Shown here one piece after another: positions 16,187 to 25,154 of a stretch of DNA of 64,000 nt. Made by a program: the position numbers and the translations under genes. The stretch is from Tildeniella nuda ZEHNDER 1965/U140 (GTDB lineage Bacteria; Cyanobacteriota; Cyanobacteriia; Leptolyngbyales; Leptolyngbyaceae). How positions within the stretch are numbered: the first letter of the stretch is position 1; every line of letters begins with the position of its first letter. Location of the stretch: positions 496,001 through 560,000 of the forward strand of contig JAHHIG010000001.1 in the NCBI GenBank assembly GCA_019358895.1. The letters run 5' to 3'. The notes beneath the pieces are model-generated. The model was not told where the DNA came from. It searched no databases and saw only the letters and a program-made list of their open reading frames with translations.

Positions 16187-18031
16187 GTGACGGTAAGCAG
16201 AATTGGTTTGTCTGGATGGCTATGGAGTGCTGCGGTTTTAGCAGGCGCTTTCACAGCCGCGATCGCAGCATCAAAGGCAGTGGCAGCACCCGATAAGGCA
16301 GTCATGGCGCAAACTGCCTTATCAGGAAGTGCCGATCGCTTCACTCTGACCGCACTTGATGACACGCTAGACGCGATCGCAGACGTGGATTCAACAACCC
16401 TCGATCAAGTCACGTCCGTCTCGCAGCTTTCAGACGTAAAACCTACCGACTGGGCATTTCAGGCATTACAGTCACTGGTCGAGCGTTACGGATGCCTTGT
16501 GGGCTACCCTGACCAAACCTATCGGGGCAATCGATCGCTAACCCGGTACGAATTTGCCGCCGGACTCAACGCCTGTCTCGATCGCGTGAATGAACTCATT
16601 GCAGCAGGCACTGCCGACCTGGTGAAAAAAGAAGACCTGGTGGCGCTCCAAAAGATGCAGGAAGAGTTTGCGACCGAACTGGCAGTGCTGCGTGGTCGCA
16701 TGGGTAGCCTGGAGGCGCGGACTGTGACCCTTGAAAAACAACAATTTTCGGCGACAACGCGCCTGAACGTGTTGACCTCCTTGAACTTGAGTCAGGCATT
16801 TGCGTCGGGTGATGTCAGAGCCGAGGGCATTCCGATCGCGGGTTCCCTACCAGCGGCTCGTCTGGCATTACGGCTGCCCAACCCTGCTACAGGTCAGTTG
16901 GAACCAGTAGTGACGACGACCACTCGTAATCCTGAAACGACCTTCAGCCAATCGACCTACTTGATTCTGACTTCTTCCTTCTCTGGCAACGATGCGCTGA
17001 CGACGATTCTGGCTGCTGGCAACGGCAGTCCTCCCTCCAGTGTGTTTAGCTCGGCGGGGTTTGCCAGCACCTTTGGTGTGCCCTATGCCGACTCTAACCC
17101 GGTGAATCCGCTCTCCGCCAACAGTGTGGGCTTGTTTGAGTTGAAGTACAGCTTTCCCGTTGGCAATGCGGTTCGCTTTGTCGTCGGTCCGCGCATTCTG
17201 GCGTTTCGGCATTTTGATATCAACCCCTATACCAATGTGGTCGCTGGTGCCAGTGGATTGAACTCCTATCAAAGCACGCTGGCAAACAGTGGGCTGTCGG
17301 GCGCAGGGGCGATCGTCAGTTGGGATATCAGTCCCAAGCTGGTATTTCAAGCGGGCTACCTGGCACGCAACGACGCGTCGCTACAGTACTTCGGAGGAGA
17401 TGGTCCAGCGAATCCATCGCGGGGACTGTTCAATGGCTCCTATTCCGTTCTGGCAGAGTTAGCCTACTCGCCCACGTCTCAAATTACGCTTCGCTTTTTG
17501 TATACCCGCGCCCATCTGCAAACGCCACCCGCAAGCACATTGCCCCTTCCCTTTTTCCTCACGAACTCAATTAGAGGGGTGGTCGATGATGGCTTTAGCG
17601 GTCGCTTAAATGACATCGACTCGGACAACTTTGTGTTTAACTTTGATTGGACGTTGACCCCGAATCTAGCTCTGTTTGGGCGCTATTCCTACAGCCACTC
17701 TGACCTTGATCCCATCAATCCTCTCATTGCGGGTGGGTCTGCCAAGGTGGAAGCGTTTCAACTGGGTCTGGCGTTTCCTGATGTTGGCAAAAAAGGGGCG
17801 TTAGGCACCGTGTCAGTCGTCGTGCCGTTTAACATTTTGTCGGGTCGCCAATTTTTCGTGGCAGGCTATGGTGATGGTGGCACGGAGGTCAATCTGGAAG
17901 CCGCCTACTTTTACCCCCTGAACGACAATATTGGGATTGTGCCAACGTTTTTTGCCACGTTTAATGCCAATAATTTCAGCGGCAACCCGACTGTGTTTGG
18001 TACAGTCTTGAGAACCCAATTTCTGTTTTAA
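16187..18031 (+). CDS. SLH-domain OprB-family porin (iron uptake porin type)
   Basis: 614 residues from GTG 16187, 8 nt after AGGAG (16174-16178). A signal peptide (WLWSAAVLAGAFTAAIAASKAVA) is followed by one SLH domain (VSQLSDVKPTDWAFQALQSLVERYGCLVGYPDQTYRG... split here; about 80-140) that anchors the outer membrane to peptidoglycan. A coiled coil comes next (KKEDLVALQKMQEEFATELAVLRGRM), then an OprB barrel ending in Phe (TVLRTQFLF). This is the common major outer-membrane porin layout of cyanobacteria (Som/slr1908 type), involved in solute and inorganic ion passage. The length is somewhat above the usual 530-570. Confidence 0.9.
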   Translation: MTVSRIGLSGWLWSAAVLAGAFTAAIAASKAVAAPDKAVMAQTALSGSADRFTLTALDDTLDAIADVDSTTLDQVTSVSQLSDVKPTDWAFQALQSLVERYGCLVGYPDQTYRGNRSLTRYEFAAGLNACLDRVNELIAAGTADLVKKEDLVALQKMQEEFATELAVLRGRMGSLEARTVTLEKQQFSATTRLNVLTSLNLSQAFASGDVRAEGIPIAGSLPAARLALRLPNPATGQLEPVVTTTTRNPETTFSQSTYLILTSSFSGNDALTTILAAGNGSPPSSVFSSAGFASTFGVPYADSNPVNPLSANSVGLFELKYSFPVGNAVRFVVGPRILAFRHFDINPYTNVVAGASGLNSYQSTLANSGLSGAGAIVSWDISPKLVFQAGYLARNDASLQYFGGDGPANPSRGLFNGSYSVLAELAYSPTSQITLRFLYTRAHLQTPPASTLPLPFFLTNSIRGVVDDGFSGRLNDIDSDNFVFNFDWTLTPNLALFGRYSYSHSDLDPINPLIAGGSAKVEAFQLGLAFPDVGKKGALGTVSVVVPFNILSGRQFFVAGYGDGGTEVNLEAAYFYPLNDNIGIVPTFFATFNANNFSGNPTVFGTVLRTQFLF

Positions 18032-18053
18032 GATCGTGGATCAAATAATTGGC

Positions 18054-18124
18054 GTAGGTTGGGTTGAAGCATGAAACCCAACGTCTTCTGGGGTGTTGGG
18101 TTTCGTAACCTCAACCCAACCTAC
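18054..18124. repeat. Palindromic dispersed repeat (GTAGGTTGGGTT type), second copy
   Basis: GTAGGTTGGGTT at the left end and AACCCAACCTAC at the right end, with GAAACCCAACG and TGTTGGGTTTCG inside. It is very similar to the copy at 15406-15482 and fills the gap between the porin and kinase genes, where it could also act as a transcript-stabilising or terminating hairpin. Confidence 0.85.
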
Positions 18125-18150
18125 AAGAGGCTGTTTTAGCGGAAAAGGCT

Positions 18151-21100
18151 ATGGTTGCGATCGCTGGCTACGACGTGCTTGAAAAACTTTACGAGAGCAA
18201 TCGCTCTCTGGTTTACCGGGGAGAAAGCACATCTGAGCCGCGATCGCTCATTCTTAAGCTCATGCAGGCAGACTACCCCAGCCTGGAAGAACTGGGCAGA
18301 TATCGTCTGGAGTATGACATTCTCAACCGCCTCAACGGGGATGGCATCATCAGAGCTTATGACCTGGCTCCCCATCAAAACGGTCTGGTGCTAGTGCTGG
18401 AAGATTTTGGGGGCGAGTCTTTACAAAGCGTGCTTCGTTCACATCGCTTGAGCCTGGTGGCATTTTTGGAGCTGGCGATCGCCATTGCTGACAGTCTCGG
18501 CAGCGTGCATGCGGCAGATGTCATTCATAAAGACATCAATCCTGCCAACATCCTGCTCAATTCAACGTCTGGACAGGTCAAACTGATCGATTTTGGCAAT
18601 GCCACAGTGTTGTCCCGCGAAAACCCCACGATTCGCAGTCCTAACGTACTGGAAGGAACCCTGCCCTATCTCTCACCAGAGCAGACGGGTCGCATGAATC
18701 GTGCTCTGGATTACCGCACCGACTTCTATTCGCTGGGTGCCACGTTCTACGAATTATTGACAGGATCACCGCCCTTCGTCGTTGCTGATGCGATGGAGTT
18801 GATTCACTGCCATCTGGCAAAACAACCCGAACCGCCCGATCGTCAAGCGTCCGCCGCCACTCCCATTCCCCAGGCTGTTTCAGACCTGGTGATGAAACTG
18901 CTGGCAAAGAATGCCGAAGACCGCTATCAGAGTGCCTATGGCATTAAAGCCGATCTGCAACGCTGTTTAGAGCAACTGCGTAACGATGGGGCGATCGCTC
19001 CCTTTGCCCTGGCACAGCAGGATGCCTCCGGCAAATTCCAAATTCCTCAAAAGCTGTACGGACGCGAAGCAGAAGTGGCATTGCTCTTGGCAGCGTTTGA
19101 GCGGGTGGCAGGGAGTGGGGAGGCAGAAGGCGGGAGGCAGAAGGCAGAAGGGGGAATCGGGAGTCGGGAGTCGGGAGTCGGGAATTGGGATCAAGAAAGT
19201 CAGAAAGATCTGCCACTAGCAACTAACAACCAACCACTAACAACTGCTTCAACTCAAAACTCAAAACTTTCTAGCGTAGCGGCGCAAAGCGCTACTCAAA
19301 ACTCTTTCCCACTCCCCACTCCCCACTCCCCACTCCCCACTCCCTCACGCAGCGAACTCATGCTCGTTTCAGGCTATTCCGGCATCGGTAAATCAGCGCT
19401 GGTGAGTGAGATCCACAAACCCATCACCCGTCAAAATGGGTACTTCATCACTGGGAAATATGATCAGTTTCAGCGCAACATTCCTTACTCTGCCCTGATT
19501 CAAGCCTTTCAGGAACTGATTCGCCAACTGCTGACCGAGAGCCAGGAACAGATCGATCGCTGGCGATCGCACCTGCTCAAGGCGCTGGGTCACAACGGGC
19601 AGATTGTGATTGATGTCATTCCAGAGATGGCACTAATTATTGGTGAGCAGGTAACGGTTACTGAACTGGGTGCCAGAGAAACGCAAAATCGATTTAACCT
19701 GGTGTTCCAGAAATTTATACGGGTATTCACACAACCGGAACATCCCCTTGTCATCTTTCTGGATGACTTGCAGTGGGCAGACTCTGCCTCGCTCAAACTG
19801 CTCAACCTGCTGCTGACGGCTCCTGGTAGTCGCCATCTCTTTTTGCTGGGAGCCTACCGCAGTAACGAGGCGAATGTGTCTCTGCTGATGAAGGCGATCG
19901 CAGAAATCCGCAAAGCAAACGTCACGATCAGCCAGATTGAGCTGTCGCCGCTGACTCTACCCACCATTACTCAGCTCATTGTTGATACCTTTGGCGACGT
20001 AGCAACCGCTCCACTCCTGGCAGAACTGGTACTTCAGGTGACGGGGGGCAACCCCTTTTTTATCAACGAGTTTTTGAAGTCTCTTTATGAGGAGGGGTTA
20101 CTCAACTTTGATGAGCAACAGGGGATCTGGCACTGGGACTTAGCCCAGATCCGTGCCGCGCAAGTCCCAGACAACGTGGTGGAGTTGATGACGGGCAAGC
20201 TGCAAAAGCTCCACCCCAGAACCCAACAGGCACTCAAGTTAGCGTCTTGCATTGGCAATCAGTTTGACTTGCGGACGCTGGCAATTATTTCCAAGCAGCC
20301 TCAGGCGACGATCGCTGCCGACCTGCGAGAAAGCGTCAATGAAGGGTTGATCTTGCCGTTGGGCGATAATTACAAATTTATCAACCTTGAAGCGCAGTCA
20401 TCAGAGGATCTGGAGCTTGGGTTCAAGTTTCTTCACGATCGCGTCCAGCAGGTTGCCTATGCCCTCATTCCAGAATCTGCCAAGCAGAGTATCCATCGCG
20501 AAATCGGGCAGTTGTTGCTCGCACACACTCGTCCAGAGTCACGCGAAGAGAAGATTTTTGACATTGTGAACCAGCTCAACATTGGTATCAGCCTTACCAC
20601 CGTTCAGTCCCAGCGCGAAGAACTGGCTACCCTCAACCTGACGGCAGGCAAGAAAGCAAAAGATTCCGCCGCCTACGAAACGGCTGTGCGGTATTTGTTG
20701 ACGGGCATTGACCTTTTGGGAGCCGAAAGCTGGCAGCAGCAGTACCCGTTGACCCTGGAACTTCACGAAGAAGCGGCAGAATCAGCTTACCTGAACGGCG
20801 ACTTTCCCGAAACCGAACGCCTGGTCGAGCGGATTCTGCACCATGCCAAAACTGTCCTCGATTGCGTGCAGGCATATCAGGTTAGAGCGGGTGCTTACAC
20901 GGCTCAAAACAATATGGATGGCGCACTGGACACCATCATCAGCGCGATGGAGCGTCTAGGCGAACCGATTCCGCGTAACCCCAGTCGTCTCAGAGTGGGG
21001 TTAGAACTGCTGCGAACCCACTTCTGGGTGGTGGGCAGGCGATCGACCCACGAGCTGGAAAACCTGCCGCCGATGACCGATCCGTACAAACTGGCGGCGA

Positions 21101-23748
21101 TCAAACTGGCAGGCTCTGGTGGGTTGGCATCCGTCAACGCTGCTCCCTTACTGATTGCGCTCCTGGCACTGCGGGTCGTGAATTTAGTGATGCGCTACGG
21201 CAGTTCATCTATGTCTACCGTGCAGGGGGTCGCTTACGGGGTCATGCTGCGGGTGGGGTTAGCCGATATTGACGGCGCGTATCGGTTTGCCCAAATCAGC
21301 CTGCGACTCCTCGATCGTCTGGACGATCGCTACTATAAAACGCTGACGGTCATTGCCTACGAATCCTGTATTCGCCACTGGAAAGAACCGCTGCGCCTCT
21401 CGTTACCCGTCTTGCTCAACGCCTATCATGAAGGCTTGGAGTTGGGCAATCAAGAGTATGCTGCGCTTGCCGTCTCTGTATACTGCATTCACCAACTGTT
21501 CTTGGGAGAATCACTCTCAACAGTGGTAGCGGATTTTCAGGCATATACATCCCAGCTTTTGCGGTTTAACCAGGAGGCGATCGTCTACCAGATGCAGCCC
21601 TGGCATCAACTGGTATTGAATTTGCAGGGTAGCGCGGCGGAACCAACCCGCTTGGTTGACACAGTGTTCAATGAAGCGGAACTGCTGCCCTTTTTCGTCG
21701 AGAACCGTCTGGGCATTCCACTGTTCTACAGCCATATTGCGAAAGCCATGTGGTTCTATCACAGCGGCGACTATGCTGGCTCCTTGCAGGCGGCAAAACT
21801 GGCAAAACCACTAGAAGAATCGGCACCCGTCACACCGGGCTATGTCAATCGCTATTTCTACGAATCGCTTGCCTGTTTGGCGCTGTGTTCTCAGGCATCC
21901 AAACCATTACAGCGGCGCTATTTGCGTCAGGTTGCCCGCAACCAGCGTCAGGCAAAACGTTGGGCGCGGTATTGCCCCGAAAATTATCAGCACCGTCACG
22001 ATCTGGTAGAAGCAGAACGTTTGCGGGTGATGGGGCACTATGCGGAAGCGGTTGTCTACTACGATCGCGCCATTCACGGAGCCAGCACCCAAGACTACAT
22101 CAACGAAGTGGCATTAGGGAATGAATTGGCGGCTAAGTTTTTCATCAGCCTGGAACGCGAAAAACTGGCTCAGCTTTATCTGTTGGATGCCCGTCATGCC
22201 TATCTACGCTGGGGTGCAACGTTCAAAGTCGAGGCGTTGGAGGCTGCTTATCCGCAGTTGCGCGACCCGTTGCGGGTAACTCAAAGAGATCGCAAGCTCG
22301 CCAGTGACTCCGCTACGATCCCAACTAAAATATCTGCCTCTGGTTCAACGAGTAGCCGTTCTGGCTCCGAGCTTGACCTGAGAACAGTAGTGGAAGCGGC
22401 GCAGGCAATTTCCGGCGAAATCGTGTTCGAGCACTTACTGGCAAAGCTGTTGAAACTGGCAATGGAAAATGCTGGCGCTCAAAAAGGCTATCTCTTGCTG
22501 TCCGATGGGAGTGAATTGAAGATCGAGGCGGAGGGGCAAATCGATCGCGAGGAACCCATCTTAGTCCAATCGCGATCGCTCGTTACCATCCAGACGTTAC
22601 CTGTTTCCATCATTCACTACGTCCAACGCACACGAGAAAATGTGGTGTTGGGAAATGCCGCAGATGAGGGCATCTTTACCACCGATCCTTATATTCTTCA
22701 GACGCAGCCGCGATCGATTCTTTGTTCGCCCATTCTCAACCAGGGCAACCTGACGGGCATTCTCTATTTGGAAAACACTCTGGCAGCCGATACGTTTACG
22801 CCAGAACGTTTGACGGTGCTCAACATCCTGTCAGCCCAAGCCGCGATCGCGCTCGAAAATGCTTCCTTCTATCGGACGTTAGAACAAAAAGTTGAAGAAC
22901 GCACCGTGCAGCTTGCTCAGGCGAATGAGGAAATCACCTTACTCAATCAGCGGCTGCAATCAGAAAATCTGCGAATGGGAGCCGAACTCGATATTACACG
23001 ACAACTCCAGCAAATTATTCTGCCCAAACAGGAGGAACTGAGCGAGATTCCAGGCTTAGACATTGCTGGCTTTATGGAACCTGCCGATGAAGTCGGTGGC
23101 GATTACTACGATGTCTTGCATCAAGATGGTGCCATCAAAATTGGGATTGGCGATGTCACCGGGCATGGCTTGGAAAGTGGCATCCTGATGTTGATGGTGC
23201 AAACCGCCGTCCGCACGCTCTTAACGAACCAAGAAACCGATGCCGCTCGCTTTTTAACCACGCTCAATCGTGTGATTTACGACAATGCCAAACGGATGCA
23301 GTCCGATCGCAATTTGACTCTGACACTCGTAGACTATCGATCGGGTCATTTGAAATTGAGTGGGCAACATGAGGATGTGCTGATTGTGCGGGCTGATGGC
23401 GCGATCGAGCGAGTGAACACAATCAATCTAGGCTTTCCATTGGGGCTAGTAGATGATATTGCCGAATTTGTTGCACAAGTGGAATTGCAATTACACCCTG
23501 GTGATGGCATTGTGCTTTATACCGATGGCATCACAGAAGCTGCCAATAGTGCGGATGTACTCTATGGCATCGAGCGCCTCTGTCAAGTCGTCTCCCAGCA
23601 CTGGAACCAGCCCGCGATCGTCATTAAAGCAGCCGTGATTGAAGACGTACGCCGCCATATTGGTCAACAGAAAATTTTTGATGACATTACGTTACTCATC
23701 ATTAAACAGAAGGCTCAAGCGGTACTTCAGGAAAATGAAACGACGTGA
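18151..23748 (+). CDS. Ser/Thr protein kinase - AAA ATPase - GAF - SpoIIE phosphatase multidomain protein
   Basis: 1865 residues. Domains in order: (1) protein kinase, about 8-270, with HKDINPAN (catalytic Asp131) and DFG (Asp147), but a poorly conserved Gly loop; (2) a low-complexity insert, about 316-401, read from heptamer repeats; (3) AAA-16-like ATPase with P-loop GYSGIGKS (Lys414) and FLDDLQWAD as Walker B; (4) a long helical TPR-like region (about 800-1400); (5) GAF, about 1430-1580; (6) a coiled coil (VEERTVQLAQANEEITLL); (7) SpoIIE/PP2C phosphatase, about 1640-1860, with EVGGDYYD (Asp1651 region) and GDVTGHG. Most relatives of this PknB-AAA-GAF group end in a histidine kinase; here a Ser phosphatase takes that place. 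Likely a soluble signalling hub. RBS-like GGAAAAGG precedes ATG 18151. Confidence 0.9.
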   Translation: MVAIAGYDVLEKLYESNRSLVYRGESTSEPRSLILKLMQADYPSLEELGRYRLEYDILNRLNGDGIIRAYDLAPHQNGLVLVLEDFGGESLQSVLRSHRLSLVAFLELAIAIADSLGSVHAADVIHKDINPANILLNSTSGQVKLIDFGNATVLSRENPTIRSPNVLEGTLPYLSPEQTGRMNRALDYRTDFYSLGATFYELLTGSPPFVVADAMELIHCHLAKQPEPPDRQASAATPIPQAVSDLVMKLLAKNAEDRYQSAYGIKADLQRCLEQLRNDGAIAPFALAQQDASGKFQIPQKLYGREAEVALLLAAFERVAGSGEAEGGRQKAEGGIGSRESGVGNWDQESQKDLPLATNNQPLTTASTQNSKLSSVAAQSATQNSFPLPTPHSPLPTPSRSELMLVSGYSGIGKSALVSEIHKPITRQNGYFITGKYDQFQRNIPYSALIQAFQELIRQLLTESQEQIDRWRSHLLKALGHNGQIVIDVIPEMALIIGEQVTVTELGARETQNRFNLVFQKFIRVFTQPEHPLVIFLDDLQWADSASLKLLNLLLTAPGSRHLFLLGAYRSNEANVSLLMKAIAEIRKANVTISQIELSPLTLPTITQLIVDTFGDVATAPLLAELVLQVTGGNPFFINEFLKSLYEEGLLNFDEQQGIWHWDLAQIRAAQVPDNVVELMTGKLQKLHPRTQQALKLASCIGNQFDLRTLAIISKQPQATIAADLRESVNEGLILPLGDNYKFINLEAQSSEDLELGFKFLHDRVQQVAYALIPESAKQSIHREIGQLLLAHTRPESREEKIFDIVNQLNIGISLTTVQSQREELATLNLTAGKKAKDSAAYETAVRYLLTGIDLLGAESWQQQYPLTLELHEEAAESAYLNGDFPETERLVERILHHAKTVLDCVQAYQVRAGAYTAQNNMDGALDTIISAMERLGEPIPRNPSRLRVGLELLRTHFWVVGRRSTHELENLPPMTDPYKLAAIKLAGSGGLASVNAAPLLIALLALRVVNLVMRYGSSSMSTVQGVAYGVMLRVGLADIDGAYRFAQISLRLLDRLDDRYYKTLTVIAYESCIRHWKEPLRLSLPVLLNAYHEGLELGNQEYAALAVSVYCIHQLFLGESLSTVVADFQAYTSQLLRFNQEAIVYQMQPWHQLVLNLQGSAAEPTRLVDTVFNEAELLPFFVENRLGIPLFYSHIAKAMWFYHSGDYAGSLQAAKLAKPLEESAPVTPGYVNRYFYESLACLALCSQASKPLQRRYLRQVARNQRQAKRWARYCPENYQHRHDLVEAERLRVMGHYAEAVVYYDRAIHGASTQDYINEVALGNELAAKFFISLEREKLAQLYLLDARHAYLRWGATFKVEALEAAYPQLRDPLRVTQRDRKLASDSATIPTKISASGSTSSRSGSELDLRTVVEAAQAISGEIVFEHLLAKLLKLAMENAGAQKGYLLLSDGSELKIEAEGQIDREEPILVQSRSLVTIQTLPVSIIHYVQRTRENVVLGNAADEGIFTTDPYILQTQPRSILCSPILNQGNLTGILYLENTLAADTFTPERLTVLNILSAQAAIALENASFYRTLEQKVEERTVQLAQANEEITLLNQRLQSENLRMGAELDITRQLQQIILPKQEELSEIPGLDIAGFMEPADEVGGDYYDVLHQDGAIKIGIGDVTGHGLESGILMLMVQTAVRTLLTNQETDAARFLTTLNRVIYDNAKRMQSDRNLTLTLVDYRSGHLKLSGQHEDVLIVRADGAIERVNTINLGFPLGLVDDIAEFVAQVELQLHPGDGIVLYTDGITEAANSADVLYGIERLCQVVSQHWNQPAIVIKAAVIEDVRRHIGQQKIFDDITLLIIKQKAQAVLQENETT
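19096..19356. repeat. Composite heptamer repeat inside the kinase gene
   Basis: From left to right: GGCAGAAG-type units (about 19110-19155), GGGAGTC units (about 19160-19190), a spacer with AACTCAAAACTC, and ACTCCCC units (about 19310-19350). The same classes fill intergenic gaps elsewhere in the window. Because the array contains no stop in the gene's frame, it is translated as about 85 residues (for example RESGVGNW and PLPTPHSPLPTP) between kinase and ATPase domains. Confidence 0.85.
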
Positions 23749-23889
23749 GCGGGACAAAACTGTCAGAGCTGGAGACTCAAGATGAGTGTAGGGCACTGGT
23801 CTTTTAATGTCTCCGTACATGCCTTGCACCATCTGCTTGCATTGTGGATCAAGCACTCTTTGTAAAACATCAAAATGCGAGTCGATCGC

Positions 23890-24924
23890 CTAGTCATTGC
23901 CTGCAAATACGTACTTATAGAGATCGTTGGGGTTCGGTTCGGGGCTTTCTAGCGCGAATGTGACGGCTTCTTCGACGATCGCCTGAATTTTCTTTTCGAT
24001 CGCTTTTAGTTCGTCCTGATTCGCTAGATTTTGTTCTAGCAGATGTGCCGCCAGTTTCTTGATCGGGTCACGAGCAAACCAGGCTTCTTTTTCTGCCTTC
24101 GATCGTAGTTCATCCGGGTCTGCTAAAGAATGTCCCCGAAAACGGTAGGTGAGGCACTCAATCAGCGTTGGACCTTCGCCAGCACGCGCACGGGCAACCG
24201 CTTCTTGAGCAATTGCGCGCACTGCCAGTACATCCATTCCGTCTACTTCATACCCTGGCATCCCAAAGACGCTGGCTTTCTTGTAGATTTCAGGCTGGGA
24301 GGTCGCGCGTTCGTGCGCCATGCCGATCGCCCACTTATTGTTTTCCACCACGTACAGAATGGGCAATTTCCACAATGCCGCCATATTCAAGCACTCGAAA
24401 AACTGACCGTTGTTTGTAGTGCCATCACCAAAAAACGCCGCTGTCACCTGATCAGAAGAAGCATCGCCCATTGCTTCCCGACGATATTTAGATTGAAACG
24501 CGGCACCCGTAGCAACAGGAATACCTTCACCAATAAACGCATAGCCTCCCAGCAGGCGATGTTCGGCTGAGAATAGATGCATGGAGCCGCCACGTCCTTT
24601 GCTACAGCCCGTTTCCTTACCGAATAGCTCAGCCATCACATTACGCGCAGGTACACCCGCACTCAAGGCATGAACGTGATCACGATAAGTGCTGCACACG
24701 TAGTCTTCGCCAGGGCGCATTGCCTGAATCACACCCGTTGAAACGGCTTCTTGCCCATTGTAGAGGTGGACAAAGCCAAACATTTTGCCACGGTAGTACA
24801 TCTCGGCGCATTTGTCCTCGAAAAAGCGCCCCAGTATCATGTCCTCGTAGAGCAGCAGCCCTTCATCTTTGGTCACTGTAGCAGTGGCTGCTTGAAACGT
24901 GGGAAAGACTCTTTCTTGAACCAT
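23890..24924 (-). CDS. pdhA: Pyruvate dehydrogenase E1 component, alpha subunit
   Basis: 344 residues from ATG 24924 ([11 protein letters not shown]), with AGGAAG upstream; an ATG-like start 20 codons earlier is in frame but gives an atypical extension. E1 alpha binds thiamine diphosphate and decarboxylates pyruvate to acetyl-lipoyl E2. Seen motifs: [18 protein letters not shown], the ThDP motif [12 protein letters not shown], and the phosphorylation-loop-like [16 protein letters not shown]. Length equals that of cyanobacterial and plastid PdhA. The beta subunit is not in the window, as is usual in cyanobacteria where pdh genes are scattered. Confidence 0.95.
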   Translation of the reverse strand: MVQERVFPTFQAATATVTKDEGLLLYEDMILGRFFEDKCAEMYYRGKMFGFVHLYNGQEAVSTGVIQAMRPGEDYVCSTYRDHVHALSAGVPARNVMAELFGKETGCSKGRGGSMHLFSAEHRLLGGYAFIGEGIPVATGAAFQSKYRREAMGDASSDQVTAAFFGDGTTNNGQFFECLNMAALWKLPILYVVENNKWAIGMAHERATSQPEIYKKASVFGMPGYEVDGMDVLAVRAIAQEAVARARAGEGPTLIECLTYRFRGHSLADPDELRSKAEKEAWFARDPIKKLAAHLLEQNLANQDELKAIEKKIQAIVEEAVTFALESPEPNPNDLYKYVFAGND

Positions 24925-25154
24925 TGGCTTCTTCCTATGACTTAATCCTGGCGGGGGCTTTTTATTTTCACTCAAACGGGTCAAGTTTTCTAGAATTTAT
25001 GTTTCCTATAGGAGTTTTTTGCTTATCCTGGAAACTACCACTCTGGCATCTACACGCTATCTCGCATCGACACGCTATGATGATGGCACCTTTTTGGCTG
25101 GCGTTGTCCGCTACCATAGCTTAACCTTATTGCTTACCGCTAGGAAAGTTAACC

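Noticed and set aside
25115-25142. CTTAACCT before ftn2 as a Pho box
   Set aside because: Only one good unit; the neighbour at 11 bp (TGCTTACC) fits poorly and a phosphate link is not expected.
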